From contig OZ234497.1 of the NCBI GenBank assembly GCA_965153455.1, positions 17,663,872 to 17,727,871 on the forward strand: 64,000 bases of DNA, given 5' to 3'. The first letter of the stretch is position 1, and every line of letters begins with the position of its first letter. Below, one piece after another: positions 45,446-58,404 of the stretch. The DNA comes from Sphagnum compactum (taxonomy: Eukaryota > Bryophyta > Sphagnopsida > Sphagnales). A program made the translations under genes and the position numbers. The notes below the pieces were generated by a model that saw only the letters and a program-made list of their open reading frames with translations, did not search any database and had not been told where the DNA came from.

Positions 45446-48125
45446 TAGATAATCAAGACCGCCCAATGAACTTTCTTCCATCCCCCAAATCTCAAAGGAA
45501 AAAAAACAAAAGAAAAATGTTTGGGTAAGGAAGGAATTAATTTTAAGCATTCATGGACAGCATCAAAAAAATCAATTTTGGGCAATTTGACTTTAAGGTA
45601 AGGTGGCTCCAGGTCTAGGACATGGTGGCCTAAGGCCCATGCCATTGTAACAAAATGACCATGGGTTGTTTAAGGGCCTATGACAAAATTTACCATAGCT
45701 TGTTTAGGGCCCAGGACAAAATGGAACCTAGACTGCATGAGGTCCCCTAAAATGAAATATTCTAATTCTTACCCGGGCCCAAGCCAATATTCCATGTCCT
45801 AAGGTCTCAAGACATAAAATACTCTAGTTTCTAACCCAAGCCCAAGCCAAAATTTTGATGCCCCCACCATCCCCACTTTCATGGCCTTCTTGAAATTTCA
45901 AAGCCACCACATAGGACATTAAATTAGCATTGGGTTCTTATTACAAATAGTACAAAAGTATTGTTTGTTTCTTGGTTCCCTGATTCCTCAATTGCCTGAC
46001 CAAGATGTGTTTGGTGATGACTAGACCAAATAAAAAATTAAAAAATGTCTTACTATACACGTGGTGAGCATGTAATGGACATTACCAGGCATAATATGAG
46101 CTCTTAGTGTCCATTACACACCAAAACCATGCAATTTGTGTCTAGGCATCATCCCTCCTTTTGTCAACAAGGTGTGCTATACACAATGGCCCTGCCATTA
46201 AGTTAATATCAACAATTGAATTTAGATGATAAATTGGTCATAACTAGGGGAAAATAAAAAATAAATCTATTTTAATGTACGTCGTCATCATGTTGTTGTA
46301 AAAGAAAATTTGTCATGATTTTTTTTTTCATTTTTTAACATCACATTTAATCACAAGGAACTCGAAAGAGATCTCACATTAAATGATAACATGTTCTAGG
46401 AACCTATTTAGACAATTAAAAAATTGATACCAAACCAAAACTAATAGAGGAATGTTGTGACATGATTTTTAATTTTTAAAAATTTAATGATCTTTTTCTC
46501 AAAACAACAAACAAATTTCCTTTTCATATTTATTTTTCACAATTAAGCAAATTTTCAAATTAAAAAAAACCACTTGTCATGATATGTGTATTTGAATGCT
46601 TTCAATCACATTGTCACATTTTGAAAGAATTATATGAATTTTTGTGGATGACGAGTGCCATAATCATTTTTGAAGAAAGTAGTTTCATATTTAGTTTTGT
46701 GAGTTATGTATGGATTGGCGACAAAGTCAATTGGGGCTGGGTGCACATTTGGGGGAGGTGGCGGAGAAAATAAAAATGTTAAAAGATGAATGTGAAACTT
46801 TGTACAACAAGCTTTGGATGAATCATCTCACCTAGGTTAGTTTCTAGGAGGCAAAATCCCTTGAAGCTAATCTACTCTATAATGATTCTGAACACAATGT
46901 CCCTGCCTTGTAAGGCAGGGCCAACAAAGATTGATCAGGCCAAGGGCAAACAAGAAAATAAAAGCACAGGGCAGAGCCAAGCATGGGTCCAATTCTGGCA
47001 AAGCCCATAGACAAGGGGTTTATTGAGCATCAAGCAAAGAGCAATTTTTTACTCACAAGGATTTTTTTTTAAAAGGGTGTTTTGAGAAACAAAACACACC
47101 CACAGGAGTGACCATTATGCTTTAAAAAAAATGCTTACCCTTCATGGAAGAAAAATTCCAAGCAAAAAGGTGCCTTCCGACTACATTAAAAAAATTCACT
47201 TTGTGCTTTTTGTTCTTCTAATTCATGTACTGAAAAATATTGATTGTCCTGCAAAATTTAAACCCAAATGACAAAATTCCAAATTAATCCTTCAATTCAT
47301 CATGTTTTTTCCATCATAACCATTTCATCCGGTTGGTCAAATTTGCCCAAATGGATCATGCATTTGGATGATGATACATCCTTGCATTCACTGGGGTTAA
47401 ATTCCATGCTATTTATAAAAATTGAACCATTAAAAAAAACATAAAATTCGAGCTGTTTGGCATTAGAGTTATTGTTAAAAGTACCCCAAATCATGGCAAT
47501 TGCACCGGAATTTTGCCAAAATTGGGGACAAAATGAGAAGTCTAGATGAAAATATTACACAGGAGAAAAATAGGGGACCAAATTAGTTTTCTCAGCTAAA
47601 TTGATCCTCCAGGGAATTTCACCCCTATTTTGGATTTGAGTCACCTGCAAATCTTCTGAATTGATCCCTAGTTTCATTAAATGGGACCCAATTTCGCCCA
47701 CTTTATGGCTACACTCAAATTGGGGATGAAATGGGCATTAGAGGGTCACGCTAGGCAGGATGAGTTCACAAGTAACTCTATTGTTGAACACTTGAGTCCA
47801 CATGATTTCAGCACCAATTCATGCACAAGGGATTTCACATTAACAAACTTCAGAAACAAGCAAATTAAATTATAGTGGGCAATAATTTTCTGTAATATGA
47901 CTGAATGAATGTGTGTGGATGGAAGATGTGCAGCTCCATAGCTGGACCCATAGTGTACCCCTCCTAGACACAAATATTCAATTGTGTGAATTATTTTGGG
48001 TGATGTTAAGTGAATCTCACACTTAAGATGGTGGTGAAATGTAATTGCCCCAAAAAAAAAAAAACACTAAACTAAACCAAACCAAACTATAATTACATTT
48101 GTATAGTCCCCAATTAGGACTATAA
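45446..48125. other. Intergenic, no gene recognised
   Basis: Short degenerate repeats of GGGCC-AGGACAAAATGG type lie at 45630-45740. The rest is AT-rich sequence with chance frames only. Confidence 0.5.
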
Positions 48126-48128
48126 TTA

Positions 48129-48708
48129 GAGCATCTCCAGCGGTGCTCAGTATGTGACCCTGCAAAAATATTTTTCACGTCCAAGTTTAGTTATGCACTC
48201 TTTTGCAACCCCACCAGTTTAGTTTTGCACTCTTTTGCAACCCCACCAGTTTAGTTAGTTATGCACTATTTTGCAACCCCATCAGTTTAGTTATGCACTC
48301 TTTTGCAACCCCACCAATAAAACTGGGACAGCAAATAGGTGGGGGACTACTAATAGCAAACCACATGGACCAATCATTATGATGGCCCAATCAGAAAAAC
48401 TGAGCAGCAGTTAGATCATATTTCTTACACTCTGTTCTGCAGGTGCATCCTCTTTTCTGCTGCGCCCCAAAATATTAAACAGGCCAAAGGAAATGAATGC
48501 AGTCAGTACAAAAGTACTGCTGCTATTTTTTCCTCCAGTCTGCCCATTTGCCCCATCCATACTTTCTAAAGTGATACCCAGGCATGTTTTGCACTCGTAA
48601 TCTCATATAATATGGCATGTTTTGCACTTGTAAAGTCACATAACATGTTAAGTAATATGTCCATTTTTAATGTGCAGGATCACGTACTGAGCACCGCTGG
48701 AGATGCTC
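48129..48708. mobile_element. Harbinger-type MITE D (580 bp) with TTA duplication
   Basis: Terminal inverted repeats of at least 36 bp with two mismatches start GAGCATCTCCAGCGGTGCTC at both ends, flanked by TTA (48126-48128 and 48709-48711). This is the signature of PIF/Harbinger miniature elements. Internally a unit containing TTTTGCAACCCCACCAGTTT is repeated about four times (48185-48312), making it longer than its relatives at 33.4-34.6 kb. There is no coding capacity. Confidence 0.9.
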
Positions 48709-48711
48709 TTA

Positions 48712-50039
48712 GTGCTTTTGAAAGGCACTCCACAATACAATGATTGATCTCATTTGGTCATTTATAATTAATAATGGCCCAAGTGGTTGATTTTAGATAG
48801 TTTCTTGCCTTTCATGTTTAGGGGTGGGGGATAGAGAATTAATTAATACTCTATGTTGGATGACATAAATCATGGTAGAGTCCCAAATAGGGGGGGATGA
48901 GGCTGGAGCTGCTCTAACAAGGCTAGACAGGTCACAAGATGCCTGTGCCCCAACAGAAAATGCTCCTTTCAATGGCCCAAGGGGCTAAAGCATGATGAGG
49001 TTTAGGAAACTCTCAATGGCTACAATGTCCCAAGGGTGATGGCTCACTTTTATCGCCCATTCCATTATGGGACACTGTGGCATTAAAAAGGTCCTGGTTT
49101 CAAACTCAATTGAAAGGGGTAGGAAAGTTGCAAGAAATTAGGGTTGTTGTGGTGTCATAAAAGCATTCATCATTACCATTTTGTCTCTTTGCAAAATGAC
49201 TGGATGCCACCCCCAACCAATATGTTTTTTTTCCCCTCAATTTCATGGTGTTACTCAAGTGGAGATAGTACATAAGTATGTCTAGCCAAATTTGTCAACG
49301 TTCAAAATATACAAGTATAAAATTTGAAGCACCCCTTCATATTGTAGGCAATTGTGACAATTTTTTTGAGTTCTTTTTTGCTTGATTATTTTTTTCAAAA
49401 AAAAAAGGAATTTGTAACACAATATTTTCTTTTGAAAATATTTTACACAAAATGGTGATAATTCACCCCCAAAAAATCATCGCCCCTTAATACCCACAAA
49501 TACTGATTGTTTTCTAATTGTGTTTTGCATTAATACCTTTATTCACAGAACATTGTATATAACAATAGTAATATTGAAAGATTTCACGTCTAAATCAAAT
49601 GGAGGGTATGAAATATTGCCCAAACAATGTGTATTTTCTATCTTACATGTCAAAACTTAAAACTTGTCCTAACAAAAAAATTAATAATATTCTCCCCACA
49701 AGGATTTAAACCCAAAGAAACAATATTCGTCATTAGCCTAGTGTCTAGCATTTATAATAGCGAAAATTTCTTTTGTATTTGATTTTTTCTTTTTTTGCAT
49801 GACATCAATCAAACCTTGTGCAAAATCATGCAAGGCATTGCATTAGAGCCCATAAAATTCTCACTACGGTTATTTACCATCTTGGAAATTAAACACCAAC
49901 ATAATAGCAATTAAATGTATGTTAAATCAAGGATTTTGGATCAAAATTTGACATTTCTAAAGGGTTTTTAAATCCAAATTCAACATTACTATGCTAGATA
50001 TAGCAAAATTTGTGCAAGTTTTGGAATCCTTCAGGGATC
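48712..50039. other. Intergenic, no gene recognised
   Basis: AT-rich sequence without a recognisable feature. Confidence 0.5.
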
Positions 50040-51690
50040 TCTTTAGGCATAGAGGTTCTTCATGCTTGCACTTTGGTCACAGATGGCCTTTGCATTTTGG
50101 GTGTGTTAGTGGGTTCTTAGGACTTTGCCACGCATTTTTTGGATGAAGCTTTATCTGAAGACATGGAGCACATTGATGATCTTCCTCTCCTAGGAGATGC
50201 CCAGGTTGCTTTGGACATTTTGTCCTCATGTGTAACTTGTCGACTTTTTTTATTTCACATGGACAATATTTTTTTACTTTTCTTTTTTGTCTTTTTTGGC
50301 AAGTTTCGATAGGAGAGTTATGTAAGTATGTGGGGACATTATGGGTCTAGGATCATGGGAGTCTTTTCAAGGCTCCTTAGCGAAACGTTAGGCTCGACTA
50401 CCAATATCTTTTGGTGGTATAGGCCTTTTTTCTATGGAGGATTGTGCCCCATATGTTTTTTTAAGAAGTTGGGCTTTAGTGGCTCCGTATTTGTGCTTTA
50501 GGTTTCATATTTTCGATAGGCCAATTTTGGAGGAGTATGTTTTTCAGGTTGAAGGGGGCCCACACCTATTTTAGTCATGCCTACGTGCAATGCAAAATGA
50601 CCTTCTTCCTGCAGCTAAGGAGATGCACATTTTTTTTAATAATCTGGCTATTACTGGCACCCCAGGTCTACATGTTTCTTTAATGGACATCCACCATGAC
50701 ACATCCCTTAGGTCTATCTTGGAGGATGACTCCATTTCCTCAACATCCAGAGCTTGCATTCGTTCTTGTTCGGGCAGGGGGGTAGGGCTATGGTTGATTG
50801 TTAGGCCATCTATCTGTTTATTCGCATCACACATTCTATTTTCACCTCAACGTTGCATTTTCGCCTCGGTTTGATTCAACCTTTGACATCTAGTCTTCTC
50901 ACATGTGAGTGTGGACACAAGTTGGATGCATCTGGCAAGCATTTAGCTCGTTGCCCGTTTGGAGGTCAATAGATAGCCACACATGATGTCATCTAAGACG
51001 TCATGTATGCCCTCGCTTGAGAAAGTGAGCACGTTATATGGAGAGAACGATGGTATGCCTTTATGTCAAGAGTTTCATTACGAACTAATGTTTACATGAC
51101 CCAAAAGGACCAAGTTTTCGTTGTTGATGTGGTGGTTATTGACTTGACATAGGAGACGATGGCTTCAAGTGTCATTAATCAACCAACAAGTGCAATTGCG
51201 AAACTTAGCACCATTATTAAGATCTGCAAATATAGAGGGTTTTAGGAGGGGCACCATATTAATCTGATGGTCATGGAGGTGCACGGTGCACCTTGGCGTG
51301 ATATGGATCATTTCATCAAGGAGTGTGCTCGTCTTTTCTATGATAGACGATCGAAAGGTCATTTATCCTTGTCTTTTTTCATTCAATTTTTCAAGCAACA
51401 TGTTAGTATTGCTCTCCAGCATGCTTTAACCTTTGCTATAGAAAGGAAGATTACATTGGCAAATGATGCTTGTTCTAGACCTCCATCATTAAATCTCACA
51501 ATTTGCATGTTAGTGACATTAGAGGCACTGTGGGTGAGATAACTTCCTACGACGAGAAAGACTAGCTTTCTCCCTCTTTTTAGGCCCTTCGGGCTGTGCA
51601 TCTTTTGCCCTTTCTTTAGCCTCCCCCCTTTTTGTCTCCCTTGGGATGGTTCTAGCCATCGTTCTTTTATTGGGGGTTTTTTGTGACTGA
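50040..51690 (+). pseudogene. Non-LTR-like retroelement remnant, C-terminal part (copy 2)
   Basis: The plus strand reads, through many stops and frame changes, the C-terminal half of the RT protein family also seen at 6.4-7.5 kb. Blocks are SMEDCAPYVFLRSW-like sequence (about 50430-50480), AMQNDLLPAAKEMHIFF (50590 on), a zinc-knuckle-like CECGHKLDASGKHLARCPFGG (about 50895-50970), and INQPTSAIAKLSTIIKICKY. Next comes MVMEVHGAPWRDMDHFIKEC, then LSLSFFIQFFKQHVSIALQHA to about 51500. The 3' non-coding part, including CTTTCTTTAGCCT and TTCTTTTATTGG, matches the complement of 6376-6540. The element is dead. No poly(A) tail or target duplication was seen. Confidence 0.65.
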
Positions 51691-53280
51691 GATAACATCT
51701 ACAAGCATACACAAGTAGGGCACCAAAACATTTATGTAACTATCATCACAAATCAAGATTTTTAGGGTTATGATGCCCTTCATTACATTTTTACAAGTCC
51801 AAACTCAGTTTGTCAATGTGAAAACTGACTTTACACTACGGGTATTGCTGCCCTCAGACAGTATAAGAGGCCTCACCCAAGGTGGTGAAGGTATAAGTGT
51901 AAGTGTTAGTTCACTCTAGCTGTCCATTAAACCAAAGGTAGAACAGGTTACCTGGCCACCCATTCTGGATTTACAGAGAAAAAAAACCCCACATAACCAT
52001 CTGTTGCTACCTCTATTTGTCCCAACCTAATTTCCTAATGAAAGGTACAAAATTGTCTCTAGTCATATGGCTATGGAACCCATGTGTTTCAGACTACCCC
52101 TACTCCCTGATGGGAAGTGACAACAAACTGTCGAATAAATAATTAAATCTTAAATCTTAACTTTGGCACTTGGTTTTTTAATTCTGAACATATCGGCAGA
52201 TAATAGAGTTATCTGTAAAGTAAGAAATACACAGCACCAGAACCCTGAGTATGGTCATACACAGCGTGAGATTCAAAACAAACCTGCGAAAAAGTACATT
52301 AACATTCAATGGGGGATGAAACTCACATAACCATCAATTTTGGTGGTAAACTGAGTTTTATCCTATCTTTCCTTTTGCCTGAGCGCATCCACTGCTGCTA
52401 CATATATTTTCACTGCTCTTAACTCTGCATCTACTATAATTAGTCTGGAACCTTGTGCATTAAATGCTGAGTATCAGCATTTCATACTGAGATTTCCTAA
52501 AATGTCTTTAATTTGCGGATAACTCTATTAATGATTATAATAAATATCAAACGTACTCTTTAAGAATATGAGACAGGCTAGTGTGTCTAGACTGACACAG
52601 TCCTCGAACTTTAAGGTCTGCTGATCAAACCTAACAGTCAAGATTTTGCAGATTCCTAATTTCATAAGAATTTCAGCACAATTAATTTTCAAAAATTAAA
52701 AAATTCGGCAAAATGAAGAATCATTTAATTTATGTCGAAATCGTTCAATTGCTACGGTATCACAAGTTAGCCCAAATAATAGAACAATTGGCCACCCACA
52801 CTTGAGAGCTGATATTACTGGACCATGACATGTAATGTGCATCAACTACGTTGTACAGTGTGAACACAACTAGAGGATGGCTATGTGGTAGGCATGCATC
52901 AGATTGTCCTGAGGCCCAAATATTTGGGCTTTTGTGTAAAGATGAAATTTTAGTCAAGATAGTAGCATGTGTCCCATGTGTTGTTGGACAACATGATTAG
53001 CATACCTTTCTAAAGCCTGAGAGCGAATAACAACAGGAACAAACAAACACATGTACTTTGTCATCCCTGCCAAACTTGCAATTGTCGCCTGGAGTGAACC
53101 AGCAACCACCAATGCACCAGTTGCGGATGAGCCCGTTGACGCCGTTTTGCGGATGAACAAAAATCCCATCCTCCCTGCCCGCATGTTTTTTTTTTTTCCA
53201 CCTCTTCTCTACCCGAAAATTTTCCCCCCTCCTACCTACCACCTACCTCCCCCCTCCTATCTACCCACCTACCACCCCCT
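51691..53280. other. Intergenic region left of the zinc-finger-like gene
   Basis: No confident gene. On the minus strand at about 52960-53200 one frame contains a Cys-rich stretch (NWCIGGCWFTPGDNCKFGRD) that could be an exon remnant of a zinc-binding protein, but nothing else supports it. CTACCTACC-type sequence and CCCCTCCTA runs occupy 53220-53290. Confidence 0.4.
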
Positions 53281-53412
53281 CCCACCCTCACTCCATCGCT
53301 AGAGCTCCAGAGCCATCGAGCGGGAGCGAACCTGGAGCTGGAGCTATCGCTGGAGCTGGAGCTGTTCGAGCTGGGGAGCTGGGGAGCTGTGGCTGGAGCT
53401 CGAGCACGACCC

Positions 53413-56310
53413 ATGCGAGACCCAGGTAAGCATCCTTTCTTTTCTCTTGTTTGTTTGTTTGTTTTCTTTCTTCTTCTTTGCGTTACAAGAAAAAACAAGA
53501 AGAAGAAGGCGACGACAGCAAAACTGCCGTCGCCTTCTTCTTCCTCTTATTTTGCTGCCCTGCAGCACAGCAGAAGAAGGCGACGACAACTGCCGTCGCC
53601 TTCTTCTTCCTCTTGTGGAGCTGCACTGCAGCGTAGCGCAGCGAAGAAGAAGGCGACGGCAGCTGCCGTCGCCTTCTTCGTGGAGCTACCGTCGCCTTCT
53701 TCTTCCTGTTGTGCAGCGCAGCTCCACGAAGAAGGCGACGACAGCTGCCGTCGCCTTCTTCTTCCTGTTGTGCAACGCAGCTCCACGAAGAAGGCGATGG
53801 CAGCTGCCGTCGCCTTCTTCTTCTTGTTGTGGAGCTACGCTGCAACGCAACTCCACGAAGAAGGCGACGGCAGCTCCCGTCGCCTTCTTCTTCCTGTTGT
53901 GGAGCTTCGCTGCAGCGCAGCTCCACGAAGAAGGCGACGGCAGCTCCCATCGCCTTCTCCTTCCTGTTGTGGAGCTGCACTGCAACGCAGCTCCAGGAAG
54001 AAGGCGACGGCAGCTGTCGTCCCCTTCTTCTTCCTGTTGTGGAGCTGCGTTGCAGCGCAGCTCCATGAAGAAGGCGATGACAGCTGCCGACGCCTTCTTC
54101 TTCTTCTATTGGAGCTGCGCTGCTGTCGCCTTTTTCTTCTTCTTTGTGTTGCAAGGAAAAAGAAAAAGAAGAAGGCGATGCTATGCTGCCGTCGCCTTTT
54201 TCTTCTTCTTTGTGTTGCAAGAAAAAAGAAGAAGAAGGCGATGTTATGTTGCCATCGCCTTCTTCTTCCTCTTGTTTTGCTGCGCTGCAACGCAACAAAA
54301 GAAGGCGACGGCAACTGCCGTCGCTTTCTTTCTGTTGTGGAGTTGCGCTGCAGCACAGCACAGCGAAGAAGGCGACGGCAATTGCCGTCGCCTTCTTCCT
54401 ATTGTGGAGCTGCGCTACACCGAAGAAGGCGACGGCAACAACGCCGTTGCCTTCTTCTTCCTCTTCTGAAGTCGTAGCCTTCTTCCTTTTTGTTTGTTGC
54501 TGCGCAAGAAGGTGCAAAGAAGAAGGCGACGATAGCAAAGTTGTTGTCACCGTCTTCTTCTTTTGTTATGCTGTTTCTTTTTTTTCCCTTGTAGCATAGC
54601 AAAGAAGGCTGCAACTTTATATTGAAGAAGAAGAAGACGATAGCTGCCGCCACCTTCTTCGATAACTTTACTGCAAGGAAATGGCGAATTCGCCTTTCTT
54701 TTGTGGTTTTGCTGCGAAGAAGGTGACGGCAGCAATGTCGTTACCTTGCTCTATGGTGGCGAATTTTATTTTTTCTTTGTTGTTGCTTATGGTTTAGTTC
54801 ATTAGAATTAACATTTAACAGTAACTGGTGGTTTTTCTTTAGGGTTGGAGGTTGTAATGGCTAGGGGAAGAAGACTGAGGAAAAGCGATGGTGGTGAGTT
54901 GGAAGTGAATAAGGAAAATGTTGCTGCGTCAGATGACGCAATTCTTCTGGCAAATGTTGCTGTGTCAGATGAGGAAGTTGCCGAGCCACAGGTTGCTGCA
55001 TTAGATGCGGCAACTGGTGAGCAAAATATTGCTGCAGCAGATGAAGCAATTGGTGACCGAAGTAGTGTTACAACAGATCAGCCAATTGGTGAGCAAAATG
55101 GTGCTCTATCATAATTGAAAGACAAGGATGACAGTTTGGTATAGATTGTTTTAGAATTTATGGACATTAGATTAAATACAGATTAAAAAAATTGTACAAG
55201 TCTCTTCAAGTTTAATTATATCCGCACCTTCCATCATTTGTTGGAAGGTGCGGGATTTTTTTTTATCAAAATTTTTCTATTGCAATACCTGAAAATAGTT
55301 CATGTTTATAGGAGTAGTATGTGATTATGTGATTTTATGTTTTGTAATACCTGCATTCTGTTTTTTGATCTTTCATTTTTTGGTTTAGGTCCGCAAGTTG
55401 AATCTGACCAGGCTCCTCAGCCACTTGCACTTCTTTGTCCACCTAATTTGGCTCGGAAGGACAAAGAATGGACGAAGGTTGGGTCGAAATGGAAGTGCAA
55501 AGTTGGCACTTACACTGTCGCATATTGTGCCAAATGGTTGTTGACCAAACATTTGAAGGAGGTGCATGGCTTGGTGGCAGAAAAGGCCAAACCAGGGAGG
55601 CCTTCAACTGCTGCAGGAGGTCCTCGACATCAAGACCATGCCAAAATGAATGCTCGCATCTTGGGAAATGCAATGGCTGTGCAAAGGCGGAATGATCAAA
55701 AGGTGGCTAGTCGCGCTCGTGCCAAAGCACAACGCGAGTGGAATCACCTGGTAGTTGTTGCAAAACAGTGTCCACCATTCCCAAAACCAGCTTTGGTCAA
55801 ATTAGCTTCAGAACAATTGTTGAAGGTGTTGGGCCTCAATGCTTGGGGCGTGGGCAGTGTGCCTCGAGATGCAACATCACGGATGGAGAAGGATGAAGAT
55901 TTACAAGGGATGATTCGATCCACCTGTTGTGTATATGCACGACAATTGAAGACGGCATGGGATGTCAAAAATTGGGATCGAGAGTTCAGTAAAACAAGTC
56001 GGACAAAACAGTTGGCAGATGTTCTGGATTTTCATGAATCTAGAATGATTCATGGAAGGTAAGAAATAATAATAAGCAATGTTTATTGTTTTTTTATTGC
56101 ATTTCATCCAAGGTGTGTTAGGGTTTAACTTGGTGGTTTTTGGGTGTTTATAGGGTTCAGGGCCAAACAAAGGAAAAGTTTGTTGCAACTGTAGTTCAGG
56201 TTGAGATGCAACGCCGCCATTTTTACACTGCTCGTCATGCAGCAAAGGCTGCAAATGCAGCAGCTGCATACCGAGCTAAACACGGGATTGTAGATACTGA
56301 TATGGGTTAG
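53413..56310 (+). CDS. Putative C2H2-like zinc-finger protein, 4 exons, 365 aa
   Basis: Exons 53413-53425, 54843-55100, 55389-56058 and 56154-56310 join into 1098 nt with no stop, using GT-AG introns. The 13-nt first coding exon (ATGCGAGACCCAG) is spliced across a 1417-bp intron, and without it an in-frame ATG at 54857 would serve. Residues 30-85 are acidic imperfect repeats (VAASDDA, VAVSDEE, IAAADEA). Residues 124-152 look like one zinc finger (C127, C137, H145, H150 in KWKC...YCAKWLLTKHLKEVHG) with unusual Cys spacing. An AT-hook-like KPGRPS follows. The rest is Lys/Arg/Ala-rich and probably helical, ending AKHGIVDTDMG. I do not recognise a named family. It converges on the MULE transposase at 59.3-64 kb, which suggests a transposon accessory DNA-binding protein. 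A host gene is the alternative. Confidence 0.68.
53505..54735. repeat. Palindromic hairpin array inside intron 1
   Basis: About 15 units of roughly 60-80 bp alternate two self-complementary blocks: one built from GAAGAAGGCGACGGCAG and its complement (a perfect 34-bp palindrome at 53646-53679), the other from GGAGCTGCGCTGC and its complement. Later units are diverged and some carry AAAAAGAAGAAG insertions. Because the blocks are palindromic, long open frames of Arg/Ser/Leu composition appear on both strands. These are by-products, not genes. Confidence 0.9.
55222..55253 (+). other. Perfect 12-bp hairpin followed by T run, in an intron
   Basis: Stem CCGCACCTTCCA pairs with TGGAAGGTGCGG across an 8-nt loop, followed by GGATTTTTTTTTT. 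It lies in the second intron of the zinc-finger-like gene. It resembles a bacterial terminator by shape only. Confidence 0.7.
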
Positions 56311-56719
56311 GGTTTCACTCTATATAGTTAGTTAAGTTTTGTAGCCCTTTTATTTTTTGGACTACCCAATTTTGAATTTCGATCCTTTGATATGTTATAG
56401 AGAACCAACGTTTTTTTTTCATAGGGTTCTTTAGTAATTTTTCATGCACCCATTTTTGTACATCTTTTATCAATATAATAGTATCTTCTACTCACACTTG
56501 TTTTATGGGTATATGGTTAATCATATGTCTTCTTTGTCATAATTTTCTTAGTACTTGAGATGTAAGAATCAAACCCAAGATCAAAATGAACATTGTGCAA
56601 TACTTACATCTAATATAATAGGACTCACATCACCTAAAGAGTTTTAAAACAATACACACATTTTAAACATATAATACCTACATCATTTTCTATTATAAAT
56701 TCCATAAGGAGATTTTCAA

Positions 56720-57055
56720 ATATGCAATACTCGCATATAAGTCCTAAAATAGCCGCAGGCATTTTGCATTCATTGCAATACCCGCATATAAGTCCCATAA
56801 TAGCTGCTGGCATTTTGCATTCCTTGCAATACCCGCATATGGGCCACAAATAGTTGCTGACATTCTTCATTCGTTGCAATACCCGCATATGGGTCCCATG
56901 GTATTCGCTGGGTTTTTTTAACATTCCTTGCAATACCTGCATATAGTTTCCATAATAGCTGTTGGTTTTTTTTTTGCATCTCTTGCAATACCCGCATATA
57001 GGTCCCATAATAGTTGTTGGTTTTTTTCATTCATTGCAAAACTTACATTTTGTCA
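56720..57055 (-). repeat. Tandem array 1 of TGCAATACCCGCATAT units (period about 58-60 bp)
   Basis: Six direct copies of a unit containing TTGCAATACCCGCATATGGG and TCCCATAATAGCTG occur in a row. The core motif read on the other strand is GGGTATTGCA, which recurs in the arrays to the right in the opposite orientation. Confidence 0.85.
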
Positions 57056-57144
57056 TAAAATTAATTCAAAATAATAATTAATTTAGGTATATAAAAAGAC
57101 ATATTTTGGATACCCAGAGCACCTATTAGTTATGTTGAAATGAC

Positions 57145-57420
57145 GTTACATGCGGGTATTGCATTTAGGGTTTAGGGTCTTCACATAAGGTTTGCCTCAA
57201 TCACATATGGATTATTTCAGTATGAACTTGCATGTAGGTATTACATCTAGGCCTTGGTCTTCATTCAAAGGCGCACCCAAACTACATATTGAGTATTTCA
57301 AAGCGACCTTACATGTGGGTATTACATTAAGGTTGCGCTTTCATTGTAGGTTTTTCCTTATTCACCTATGGGTTATTTTGAAATGAACTTGAATATGGCT
57401 ATTGCATTTAGGGTTAAAGT
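57145..57420 (+). repeat. Array 2 of GGTATTGCA-type units, opposite orientation
   Basis: Four diverged copies, 60-90 bp apart, of GGGTATTGCATTTAGGGTT (also as GGTATTACAT) followed by TCTTCA and CATATTGAGTATTTC-like words. A further single copy lies at about 57750-57790. Confidence 0.75.
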
Positions 57421-58404
57421 TTCGTATAATTTTGACCCACTATATGATTATTTAAACCAAGAATTTATTTACTATATATCAGAAAATTATATAATAAAAT
57501 TTCAATCAAACATAGGATTAATATGTGGGAGAGATCATTTTTATTATTATGTGAAACATGAAAGAAAAAGTATAAATTTATGTGCTTTGATTTTTTTTTA
57601 AACATAGTTTAAAATCTTATTAAATTAGAGACTTTATATTTATGTTTTCTGAAATCAGTATACAACTTTAAAAGGGGGGAAGAAAAAATGAACATCTTTG
57701 AAGAAATTTTAAGCTTGAACTTTTTATTTTTGATCTCAACAAACTTTGTATTGCATTCAGGGTTGGGTTTTCACATAAGGTTTGTTTCTTACCTTTGTGT
57801 GATAACTCCAACTTAATTTTTCCAATCTTTTTGAAGAAAATATAGATGAGATTGTATTGTTTCACATATGTCTAAACCCAAAAAATTTCCCCCCAATTTA
57901 ATATAAAGTATTTCTGATAATTAATGTATTATCAAGAAATTTTGTCATATAATTAAATAATTAATAGAGCATTATTTCAGATAATTTAGATGAATAATTA
58001 TCAAGAATTAGATAATCATTTATTTATTTGAAATAATTAACTAATCATTTGGCTTAACTTTATTTACTTGGATAATAAAAAGTTGGATCTAAAAATCAGA
58101 TTGATTAATTTGATATTTGATTAATTAACTTAAGTATATTTTTGTTTTAATAAGTTATTGAAATCACTATTTAAGATAATTATTCCATGTTATAGATTGT
58201 AAGTTCAGTTTTTTCATGAAAAATTCCTACACCAAGATAAGCTTGATCACAATTGTCATTGTATTATTTGTTCCACAAACAATACAACCTTTTTTCAAAT
58301 TCATGAAACAAAGTAAGAATCATGGAACTCCTAATCAACAACCTTAACCTCTATACACACCTTTGTTAGCATATTAATTTGAAATTAACTAATTATTTTG
58401 GAGT
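57421..58404. other. AT-rich spacer between motif arrays
   Basis: No gene recognised; AT-rich with short frames only. Confidence 0.5.

Noticed and set aside
53389-54599. Several open frames of 120-360 codons on both strands rich in Arg, Ser, Leu and Phe
   Set aside because: They arise from the palindromic GAAGAAGGCGACGG repeats, which keep several frames open on both strands. They have no domain, and the region is best explained as an intron.
55222-55265. Terminator-like hairpin with T run
   Set aside because: The window is eukaryotic and the hairpin lies in an intron, so a bacterial terminator makes no sense here.
57140-57190. TTTAGGGTTTAGGG-like telomere words
   Set aside because: Only two partial units occur, as part of the GGTATTGCA array; not a telomeric repeat.
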